Below are positions 1 to 5,849 of a stretch of 21,222 bases of DNA, in pieces (the stretch's first letter is position 1; every line of letters starts with the position of its first letter). The notes beneath the pieces are model-generated. The model saw only the letters and a list, made by a program, of their open reading frames with translations. It was not told where the DNA came from and searched no databases. Made by a program: the position numbers and the translations under genes. The stretch is from Actinomycetes bacterium (GTDB taxonomy: Bacteria; Actinomycetota; Acidimicrobiia; Acidimicrobiales; Palsa-688): positions 1 to 21,222 of the forward strand of contig JAKAXN010000035.1 in assembly GCA_021816565.1 (NCBI GenBank), given 5' to 3'.

Positions 1-2
1 GC

Positions 3-329
3 GACCTTCTGCCCACCGACCTCTACCTCGACTTCACGGTTGCCCCCCGGGAGCGGCTCAAGCGGCGCTACCTGGCGGTGCTCGACGTGGCCATCGACCA
101 CGCCTGCGCGCAGGGCTCGGTGGAGTCGGCGGTGCGCCACATCGAGAGCGGTCTCACCGCCGAGCCCTACGACGAGGCCATGTACCTGCGGGCGGCTCAG
201 ATCCTGGCCGGGGCGGGCCGGCGCAGCGAGGCCCTGACCTTCCTGCGCCGGGCCGAGCACGCCCTGCGGGAGCTGGGCCTGCCGGCCACCGCCACCGCCG
301 CGTTCAAGGCCCGCCTGACCGGGCCCTGA
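3..329 (+). CDS. C-terminal part of a BTAD/SARP-type transcriptional regulator (5' truncated)
   Basis: The reading frame is open from the window edge and ends at TGA 327-329, giving 108 visible residues. It starts inside a helical region (DLLPTDLYLDF, then RERLKRRYLAVLDVAIDHA). Two further TPR-like helical pairs follow, with the pattern YDEAMYLRAAQILAGAGRR and LTFLRRAEHALRELG. This order matches the bacterial transcriptional activator domain (BTAD) found behind the DNA-binding domain of AfsR/SARP regulators. No DNA-binding domain, ATPase or sensor is visible because the gene begins outside the window, so its target is unknown. It converges on the DedA gene with only 9 bp between the stops. 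Family call is fairly sure; role is inferred. Confidence 0.75.
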   Translation, partial: DLLPTDLYLDFTVAPRERLKRRYLAVLDVAIDHACAQGSVESAVRHIESGLTAEPYDEAMYLRAAQILAGAGRRSEALTFLRRAEHALRELGLPATATAAFKARLTGP

Positions 330-338
330 CCGGCGCTA

Positions 339-1091
339 TCAGTCCTCGGCTTCGACCTCGAGCGCCGGCTGGCGGCCCCCCGGGGCCGGCGCCGGGCGGA
401 CACCGGTACCGCGGCGGTGCGCCGGCTGGTAGCCCCGGCCGGCGGGCGAAACGCCCGACGAACCGCCCGGGCGGCCGGCCTCACCGGCGGTAGCGGTGCG
501 GAAGGACCGCCACCGGTGCCAGATGACGAAGGCGATGGCCGCCACCGCAGCGGCGCCCAGCAGGTACCCGGCGTAGCTGAAGCCGTGCATGACCGTGGTG
601 TAGGAGCTGCCCACGCCGTAGCCGATCCCGGCCATGGCCCCGTCCCACACCAAGGAGCCGAGGGCGGTCAGCACGATGAAGCGGCCCAGCGGGACCTCGG
701 CCACCCCGCCCAGCAGGGCCACGAAGTTGCGGATGACCGGCAGCAGCCGGCTGCCGAAGACGCCCCACTTCTCGTGACGGTCGAACCAACCCTCGGCCCG
801 GTCCAGGTCGTGGTGGCTGAGCAGCACGTAGCGGCCGTAGCGGTCGACCAGCGGCCGGCCGCCGTAGCGGCCGGCGAACCAGGCGATCACCGCGCCGAGC
901 AGCTCGCCGGCGGCCCCGGCGATGATCACACCCGGGAGGCTGAGCTTGCCCTCCGCGGCCAGCACCCCGGCGAAGCCCATGGTCAGCTCCGACGAGGTCG
1001 GCACGCACATCGACTGGAGCACCGACAGAACGAACACGGCGGCGTATCCGGCCGAGGATACGAACGACGTGAAGTTCAGAAGAGCGAGCAT
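339..1091 (-). CDS. DedA/SNARE-associated family integral membrane protein
   Basis: A 250-residue membrane protein. Family hallmarks are an acidic residue in the first amphipathic loop (PTSSELTMGFAG, about residues 32-43), a Gly-rich re-entrant segment (GAAGELLGAVIAWFAGRYGG), and the basic motif GSRLLPVIR near residues 113-121. DedA proteins are proton-dependent transporters or scramblases, several of which recycle undecaprenyl-phosphate or move phospholipids; the substrate here cannot be read. The last 45 residues or so are a Pro/Gly/Arg-rich cytoplasmic tail beyond the normal family end. The ATG is preceded by TAGCGT and six bases, consistent with a leaderless mRNA; a GGTGAG overlaps the same place. 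It stands alone, convergent with the BTAD gene. Confidence 0.88.
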   Translation of the reverse strand: MLALLNFTSFVSSAGYAAVFVLSVLQSMCVPTSSELTMGFAGVLAAEGKLSLPGVIIAGAAGELLGAVIAWFAGRYGGRPLVDRYGRYVLLSHHDLDRAEGWFDRHEKWGVFGSRLLPVIRNFVALLGGVAEVPLGRFIVLTALGSLVWDGAMAGIGYGVGSSYTTVMHGFSYAGYLLGAAAVAAIAFVIWHRWRSFRTATAGEAGRPGGSSGVSPAGRGYQPAHRRGTGVRPAPAPGGRQPALEVEAED

Positions 1092-1097
1092 CTCACC

Positions 1098-1103
1098 ACG
1101 CTA
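1098..1103 (-). promoter_or_regulatory. Putative -10 box of the DedA gene (leaderless)
   Basis: On the minus strand the hexamer TAGCGT fits the actinobacterial TANNNT -10 pattern. It lies six bases before the ATG at 1091, so transcription would start at or next to the start codon. No convincing -35 is present; the 12-bp hairpin at 1127-1154 abuts that position. Confidence 0.45.
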
Positions 1104-1126
1104 CGCCCAGCAGCCCGGGGGCGGGG

Positions 1127-1154
1127 GTCCGGCTGACCCGGCGGTCAGCCGGAC
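1127..1154 (-). terminator. Perfect 12-bp stem-loop between matrixin and DedA genes
   Basis: GTCCGGCTGACC (1127-1138) pairs exactly with GGTCAGCCGGAC (1143-1154) around a four-base loop. It lies 3' of the matrixin-like gene (stop at 1292) and immediately upstream of the DedA promoter, where a transcription terminator insulating the two genes would be expected. There is no T-tract, as is common for high-GC actinobacterial terminators. A second, looser pair lies beside it: TCCGCCCC at 1160-1167 with GGGGCGGA at 1188-1195. An operator role cannot be excluded. Nothing else was recognised in the 1092-1291 gap. Confidence 0.5.
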
Positions 1155-1291
1155 GCGGCTCCGCCCCTACCGCCGCGAGGGCCGGAAGGGGCGGAACAGG
1201 GGGGGACATCCAACTCACTTCCCCATTTCACCAGGGCATAACCAAACGCTGAGCGAAGCTCCGGTGAACAACAGGCAAACACTGCGGCGGG

Positions 1292-2404
1292 TCAGAGAGC
1301 CGGCTCGTAGGCCGCCTGCGAGGGCACCTTCAGGCACCCCGACGCGGTGCCCAGGCGCTGCAGACCGGCCCGGTCGGCCGAGCCCAGCCCGGTGGTCGCG
1401 GAGGCGAGCACGTGGGTGCTCATCACCTGCCCGGGGGTGGACACGTTGGCCAGCCCCATCAGGTGTCCCAGCTCGTGCAGCATCAGCACCCCTAGCCCGC
1501 CGGGGCCGAAGCCCTGCGGGAGGCGCCCGGCGCCGGAGCCGATCAGGACGGTACCGGTCACGAACACCCCGTGGCCGGTGTTCTGGTCCACCGCGGCGAT
1601 CGGCTCGGTCCGGGCCAGGGCGTCCGCCCCGGTGGCCCCGGAGGCGAAGTTGACCTGGGTGGTCTGGGCGGCGCTGCCCCAGGCGATCACCACCGGGCCG
1701 GCCTGCCCGTCGGCGCCGATATTGCCCCCACCGGAGGGGAAAGTGGTGGTCGAGCCCTTGTCGACGAAGAGGATCCCCGTCGCCCGGCTGACCTGCTCCA
1801 CCGCGGTCTGCAGGTCGGCGGCGGCGTAGGACGGCGCGGCCGAGAAGTCGGTGACGTAGTAGATCGGCGAGCACGGGTTCCACCGCATCGGGGTGCCGCC
1901 CCGGTTGAGGCGCAGGAAGCTGTAGCCGGGACCGGCCGGGGCGGCGCTGGCATGGTCGGATCCGCCCGACCCGGAGGAGCGGCCCGGAAGGATGCTCGGC
2001 AGGAGCAGCAGCACGCCGAGCACCCCGACCACGGCCAGGGCCCGCGCCGCGGTCCACTTCGGCGGCTCGGCCGGCAGCCCGCGACCCCGGCGGATCCGCC
2101 GGCGCATGCGCCACTCCCGGGCCATGAGGACGATCCCGCCGGACCGGCCCAGGGGGAGGCCGTGGCGGATGGGGTTCACCCGGGACAGGCGGCGCCACCA
2201 CGGCCCCCGGTGCAGCCGGCCTCCGGGCACCGCCCGCAGCGGGGGCCCGTCGAGGAACGGGTCGGCGGGGGGCGTGACCCCCTCGGGCGGCAACGACGTG
2301 ACCGGGCGGGGCTCGGGCGCGGGAGGAGGCGCCTCGCCGGTGCGCAGGAAGGCCTCTATCTCGGCCATCATGCGCTCCGAATCAGATCCCCTCATCGGGC
2401 CCAT
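1292..2404 (-). CDS. Membrane-anchored matrixin-like (metzincin) protein with altered zinc motif
   Basis: A 370-residue protein. Residues 1-115 are a Pro/Arg-rich cytoplasmic part. A single membrane segment at about 119-139 (ALAVVGVLGVLLLLPSILP) is followed by an extracellular domain. That domain begins with the matrixin-like RWNPCSPIYYVTD (174-186) and carries HELGHLMGLAN at 310-320 plus a Met-turn-like QVMS at 326-329. Metzincins use HExxHxxGxxH; here the third His is Asn320 (codon AAC at 1447-1445), one base away from His. The fold and the first two His ligands and Glu311 are kept, so it may be a weakened or re-tuned protease. Start is uncertain: ATGs at 2404, 2395 and 2371 are all possible, and none has a strong ribosome site. 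Divergent from the cyclophilin pair. Confidence 0.78.
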   Translation of the reverse strand: MGPMRGSDSERMMAEIEAFLRTGEAPPPAPEPRPVTSLPPEGVTPPADPFLDGPPLRAVPGGRLHRGPWWRRLSRVNPIRHGLPLGRSGGIVLMAREWRMRRRIRRGRGLPAEPPKWTAARALAVVGVLGVLLLLPSILPGRSSGSGGSDHASAAPAGPGYSFLRLNRGGTPMRWNPCSPIYYVTDFSAAPSYAAADLQTAVEQVSRATGILFVDKGSTTTFPSGGGNIGADGQAGPVVIAWGSAAQTTQVNFASGATGADALARTEPIAAVDQNTGHGVFVTGTVLIGSGAGRLPQGFGPGGLGVLMLHELGHLMGLANVSTPGQVMSTHVLASATTGLGSADRAGLQRLGTASGCLKVPSQAAYEPAL

Positions 2405-2445
2405 CCGCGTCCATCTGCCTTCCGTGTGCTACCGCGTGCGTCCTG

Positions 2446-2460
2446 GTTACCGACGTTACC
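2446..2460 (+). promoter_or_regulatory. Direct repeat GTTACC-GAC-GTTACC in a divergent promoter region
   Basis: Two identical GTTACC hexamers lie nine bases apart between the divergent matrixin-like and cyclophilin genes. The location suits an operator. The spacing differs from the 11-bp period at 4995-5022, so the two are not obviously sites for the same regulator. Confidence 0.25.
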
Positions 2461-2514
2461 CCGCGGGCCGCCGCTAAACCTCCTCCGCTTTTCCGGATCG
2501 GGCGTCCAGGCGGC

Positions 2515-2520
2515 TACCTT
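2515..2520 (+). promoter_or_regulatory. Putative -10 box of the cyclophilin pair
   Basis: TACCTT fits TANNNT and ends eight bases before the GTG at 2529, predicting a leader of zero to two bases. No Shine-Dalgarno sequence is present before this start, which supports leaderless expression. Confidence 0.4.
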
Positions 2521-2528
2521 GTGCCCTC

Positions 2529-3392
2529 GTGCCTTCCGAGAAAAGAGCCCGCCAGCGCGCCGGCCGGGCAGCCCGCATGGCCGAACTCCAAAGGGCCCAG
2601 AAGCGCCGGCGCCGCAACACCCGGGTGATCCCCGCCATCGTCGTCGTGGTGGTGCTGGCCGCCCTCGGCGTGTTCCTCACCAGCACCGGCGGTTCGTCGA
2701 AGAAGAAGGTGACCACCGCCACCACCACCGCCGGCAAGACCACCCCCACCACCGCCGCCCCCGGCACGGCCCCCACCGCGGCCCCGGTGACCGGCGGCAC
2801 CAAGATCACCGGCACCACCCCCTGTCCCAGCTTCACCGGGTCCAACCCCCACGTCACCGAGTTCGCCAAGGCCCCGCCCAACTGCCTGAGCGCCGGCAAG
2901 ACCTACACGGCCACCATCGACACCACGATGGGCAAGGTGGCGATCAGCTTCGACACCACCAAGACCCCCAACACGGCCAACAACTTCATCGTCTTGTCGC
3001 TGTACCACTACTTCGACGGGACGGCCCTGTTCCGGACCGACACCTCGATCGGCATCATCCAGGGCGGGTCCCCCCACACCCAGAGCGCCAGCGACCCGGG
3101 GCCCGGCTACACCATCCCCGACGAGGGCAGCGGCTACACCTACGCCCCCGGCGACCTGGTCATGGCCCGCACCAGCGCCCCCAACTCGGCCGGCGCCCAG
3201 TTCTTCTTCTGCGTGACCAACGCCTGCTCGAACCTCAACAGCCAGGGTAACTACGTGGTGTTCGCCCACGTGACCAGCGGGCTGAACGTGCTGCAGAACA
3301 TCCTGGCGCTGAACGTCAACCAGCCGGGTGGCCTCGGCGGCGCCCCCAGCAAGCTGGTCCTGGTGAAGTCCATCAGCGTCACCGAGAGCTGA
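2529..3392 (+). CDS. Membrane-anchored divergent cyclophilin-type peptidyl-prolyl isomerase
   Basis: A 287-residue protein with a GTG start. The N-terminus is strongly basic (residues 1-32), followed by one membrane helix (about 33-50), a Thr/Ala/Pro-rich linker (about 55-98), and a cyclophilin domain (about 124-285) that would lie outside the membrane. The active-site segment reads LFRTDTSIGIIQGG (167-180): the catalytic Arg169 and the QGG remain. The His before the Arg is Phe and one residue is inserted, relative to the canonical FHRVIPGFVLQGG seen in the next gene. AGAQFFFC (221-228) replaces the usual GSQFF. Cys99, 119, 228 and 233 could form disulfides. It may be an extracytoplasmic foldase or a substrate-binding cyclophilin with low activity. 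It is 13 bp upstream of the second cyclophilin, so probably one operon. Confidence 0.85.
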   Translation: MPSEKRARQRAGRAARMAELQRAQKRRRRNTRVIPAIVVVVVLAALGVFLTSTGGSSKKKVTTATTTAGKTTPTTAAPGTAPTAAPVTGGTKITGTTPCPSFTGSNPHVTEFAKAPPNCLSAGKTYTATIDTTMGKVAISFDTTKTPNTANNFIVLSLYHYFDGTALFRTDTSIGIIQGGSPHTQSASDPGPGYTIPDEGSGYTYAPGDLVMARTSAPNSAGAQFFFCVTNACSNLNSQGNYVVFAHVTSGLNVLQNILALNVNQPGGLGGAPSKLVLVKSISVTES

Positions 3393-3405
3393 GATCGGAG
3401 TCAAC

Positions 3406-3960
3406 GTGCCCTCCCCCTGCCCCAACCCCGACGGTTCGAGCCCCAAGCAGCAGCGCTTCGACGGCCCCCCGCCGATGTGCATCGACCCCGAGAAGCGCTA
3501 CAGCGCCGAGATGGTCACCTCGAAAGGCACCATGCGCATCGCCCTCGACGCCGCCGGAGCCCCGAAGACGGTCAACAACTTCGTCTTCCTGGCCCGCTAC
3601 CACTACTACGAGGGCATCGTGTTCCACCGGGTGATCCCCGGGTTCGTGCTGCAGGGCGGCGACCCCACCGGCACCGGCACCGGCGGCCCCGGCTACCGCT
3701 TCGAGGACGAGCTGCCGGCCCCCGGCCGCTACGAGCTGGGCTCGCTGGCCATGGCCAACGCCGGGCCGAACACCAACGGCTCGCAGTTCTTCGTCATCAG
3801 CGGCCCCGACGGGATGCGCCTGCCGCCGCAGTACTCGCTGTTCGGCAAGGTGGTGGCCGGCCTCGATGTGGTGTCGACCATCGACGCCCTGGGCAGCCGC
3901 TCCGGCAAGCCCAGCGAGCTGGTGACCATCGAGTCGGTCACCATCACTGAAGCCGACTAG
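3406..3960 (+). CDS. Cytosolic cyclophilin-type peptidyl-prolyl cis-trans isomerase
   Basis: A 184-residue single-domain cyclophilin that should speed cis-trans isomerisation of X-Pro bonds during folding. All key blocks are present: FHRVIPGFVLQGGD at 73-86 with catalytic Arg75, NGSQFFV at 124-130, and YSLFGKVV at 143-150. The first 30 residues (Pro-rich, ending in PMCIDPEKRY) resemble the segment before the domain of the upstream paralogue, suggesting tandem duplication. It starts with GTG; GGAG five bases upstream is a good ribosome site and fixes the start. No signal peptide or membrane segment. The last 17 bp overlap the end of the esterase gene on the other strand. Confidence 0.92.
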   Translation: MPSPCPNPDGSSPKQQRFDGPPPMCIDPEKRYSAEMVTSKGTMRIALDAAGAPKTVNNFVFLARYHYYEGIVFHRVIPGFVLQGGDPTGTGTGGPGYRFEDELPAPGRYELGSLAMANAGPNTNGSQFFVISGPDGMRLPPQYSLFGKVVAGLDVVSTIDALGSRSGKPSELVTIESVTITEAD

Positions 3961-4966
3961 CCAGGTAGGCCAGCGCCATCGGGTAGCGCCAGTCGATCTG
4001 GCTGTGGGTCCCGTCGAACAGCTCGAAGTGCACGTCGGTCACGCCGATGTCGGCCAGGGCGTCGCGGAACGCCTCGGCGCCGATGTCGAGGTACCACTGA
4101 TCGCTGCGGCCACCGTCGATCCAGACGGCCCTCAGGCCCCTGAGGGCCTCGGCGTGGTGGGGCACCATCCGCACCGGGTCCCACTCCAGCCACCGCTGCC
4201 ACACGTCCTCCCGTAGCCGGCCGTTGACCGGATCGAAGGGGAGGATCGGGGTGCCGTCGTCGGCCGCGGAGAAGCAGGCCGCCACGCCGAGGACCATCAG
4301 CAGCGTCATGTCGTCGGGGTCGGTGAAGGCCACCCGACCCCGGAAGTCGGCCCACCACCGCTCCATCGAGCGGTCGTAGCGGCGCAGGGCCCGCACCGCC
4401 TTGGCGAACTCCGGCAGGTAGAGCAGCTCGTAGAGGGCGTCACCGGCGTGGGTGGCCAGGCCGCCGAACAGGTCGGGCCGCAGCATCGGGGTGATCATGG
4501 CCCCGAAACCGCCGCTGGACTTGCCCTGGATGCCCCGGTGGGCGGCCGCGTCGAGGGTCCGGTACCGGTCGTCCACGAAGGGGACCACCTCGTCGCAGAG
4601 GTAGCTGTGGTAGCGGCCGGTGCCGGGCGAGTCCACGAACTGCGACCCGCCGTAGGCGGTCCAGGCGTCGACGTAGACCATGATGCAGCCCGGGACCTGC
4701 CCGGACGCGAACAGCTCGTCGGCGGCCTCGGGGTACGGGAGGCGGTAGGCCTGACGGTTGTCCCAGGACGAGACGAACCCGCCGTAGCCCTGGATCACGT
4801 ACACCGAGGGGTAGCGCCGGTCGGGGTGCTCGTCGTAGCCGGGCGGGACGTACACCCACAGAGGGCGTTCGGCGGGATCCCCCAGCGGGTTGCCGGCCAG
4901 CACGGCCGAGTGGAGGGTGAGGCGGTCGAGGCGACCGGCCCATTCTTTTTCCCACGGGTACGCCAC
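3944..4966 (-). CDS. Esterase-D/enterochelin-esterase-like alpha/beta hydrolase
   Basis: A 340-residue soluble serine hydrolase of the putative esterase (esterase D) family. Visible features are a strand and oxyanion region (LWVYVPPGYDEHPDRRYPSV), then the nucleophile elbow GKSSGG (148-153) with Ser150. Candidate acid Asp289 (GGRSDQWYLD) and His321 (DGTHSQ) complete the triad. These enzymes cleave small esters or act as mycolyltransferase-like enzymes; the substrate here is unknown. There is no signal peptide, so it should be cytoplasmic. The GTG start is preceded by TAGCGT and eight bases, suggesting leaderless expression. It is divergent from the response regulator operon, so the GTSACC array between them could influence it too. 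Confidence 0.87.
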   Translation of the reverse strand: MAYPWEKEWAGRLDRLTLHSAVLAGNPLGDPAERPLWVYVPPGYDEHPDRRYPSVYVIQGYGGFVSSWDNRQAYRLPYPEAADELFASGQVPGCIMVYVDAWTAYGGSQFVDSPGTGRYHSYLCDEVVPFVDDRYRTLDAAAHRGIQGKSSGGFGAMITPMLRPDLFGGLATHAGDALYELLYLPEFAKAVRALRRYDRSMERWWADFRGRVAFTDPDDMTLLMVLGVAACFSAADDGTPILPFDPVNGRLREDVWQRWLEWDPVRMVPHHAEALRGLRAVWIDGGRSDQWYLDIGAEAFRDALADIGVTDVHFELFDGTHSQIDWRYPMALAYLASRLQ

Positions 4967-4994
4967 GCCGCCCCACGCTACTGCCGGTCCGTTC

Positions 4995-5022
4995 GTGACC
5001 GTTTCGTCACCCGGCGGTCACC
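4995..5022 (+). promoter_or_regulatory. Triple 11-bp-spaced GTSACC operator, probable MtrA binding site
   Basis: GTGACC (4995-5000), GTCACC (5006-5011) and GTCACC (5017-5022) are separated by exactly five bases each, giving a strict 11-bp period on one face of the helix. OmpR-family regulators bind such direct repeats; from memory, MtrA sites in actinobacteria are described as two GTMACC-like hexamers with five bases between. The array sits upstream of the -10 box at 5043-5048 of a gene encoding an MtrA-like regulator, where an activator would contact the polymerase. Autoregulation is therefore inferred. Confidence 0.6.
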
Positions 5023-5042
5023 GGCCCGCGGCCGGGCCCGCC

Positions 5043-5048
5043 TATACC
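5043..5048 (+). promoter_or_regulatory. Putative -10 box upstream of the response regulator
   Basis: TATACC lies about 20 bases after the last GTCACC half-site and seven bases before a GTG (5056) in the regulator frame. No recognisable -35 exists, as expected at activator-dependent promoters. A second candidate, TGcCAGCAT (5143-5151), lies six bases before the GTG at 5158. Confidence 0.45.
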
Positions 5049-5157
5049 GGGAGCGGTGACCAGCCTGTCCGACCCCGCCGCCTACACGACGCTGGCCTGG
5101 CCCCCCGGTCCGGGGCCTGCACCGGGGACCGAGCAGCCGTTGTGCCAGCATGGATCG

Positions 5158-5841
5158 GTGGCGCAGCGGATACTCCTCATCGAGGACGACGACCGCATCC
5201 GGGAGACCACCCGCCTGGTCCTCGAAGACGAAGGGTACGAGGTCGACGAGGCCGACTCGGCCGAGACCGGGCTGGTCGTGTTCGGCCAGCGCTCCCCGGC
5301 GTGCGTGATAGTGGACCTGATGCTGCCGGGGCTGGACGGATTCGAGTGCTGCCGGGCCCTGCGGCGCTCGAGCGGGGTGCCGATCGTGGTGCTGTCGGCC
5401 AAGACCGACACCACCGACGTGGTGGCCGGGCTCGAGGCCGGGGCCGACGACTACGTCACCAAGCCGTTCCACGCCCAGGAGCTCACCGCCCGGGTGCGGG
5501 CCCTGCTGCGCCGGGCCAGCGCCGCCGGCCCGGACGGGGCTCAGGTCATCACCCTCGGGGAGCTGGAGGTCATCCCCGAGGAGGGGACGGTCCGCAAGAG
5601 CGGCCGCGACGTGGCTCTGACCAAGACGGAGTTCCGCCTGCTGTGCGAGCTGGCCGCCCACCCGAACCGGGTCTTCACCCGGGAGATCCTGCTGGAGAAC
5701 GTGTGGGGCTACCCCCACGTCGGTGACGGCAAGCTGGTCGACACCCACGTCCACCGGCTCCGGACCAAGCTCGAGGACGACCCGTCGAGCCCCCGTCACG
5801 TGGTGACCGTCCGGGGTCTCGGCTACAAAGTCGTCCCCTAG
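5158..5841 (+). CDS. mtrA: MtrA-like OmpR-family response regulator
   Basis: A 227-residue two-domain regulator. The receiver (about 4-118) has acidic residues Asp10/Asp11, phospho-acceptor Asp53 in IVDLMLPGLDG, Ser80 and Lys102 (TKPF). The winged-helix domain (about 130-226) has LTKTEFRLLCELA, VFTREILLENVWGY, VDTHVHRLRTKLE and VRGLGYKV. The stretch SGVPIVVLSAKTDTTDVV and the following GLEAGADDY are strikingly MtrA-like. In actinobacteria MtrA links cell-wall metabolism, division and chromosome replication. I chose the GTG at 5158 because the domain begins there and TGcCAGCAT lies six bases before it. An in-frame GTG at 5056 would add 34 low-complexity residues. The kinase follows after 8 bp. 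Identity as MtrA rests on sequence resemblance and gene order. Confidence 0.85.
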   Translation: MAQRILLIEDDDRIRETTRLVLEDEGYEVDEADSAETGLVVFGQRSPACVIVDLMLPGLDGFECCRALRRSSGVPIVVLSAKTDTTDVVAGLEAGADDYVTKPFHAQELTARVRALLRRASAAGPDGAQVITLGELEVIPEEGTVRKSGRDVALTKTEFRLLCELAAHPNRVFTREILLENVWGYPHVGDGKLVDTHVHRLRTKLEDDPSSPRHVVTVRGLGYKVVP

Positions 5842-5849
5842 AACAACCG

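Noticed and set aside
1571..3250. Long plus-strand open frame of 559 codons
   Set aside because: It covers parts of two real genes on opposite strands with low-complexity translation, so it is a GC shadow.
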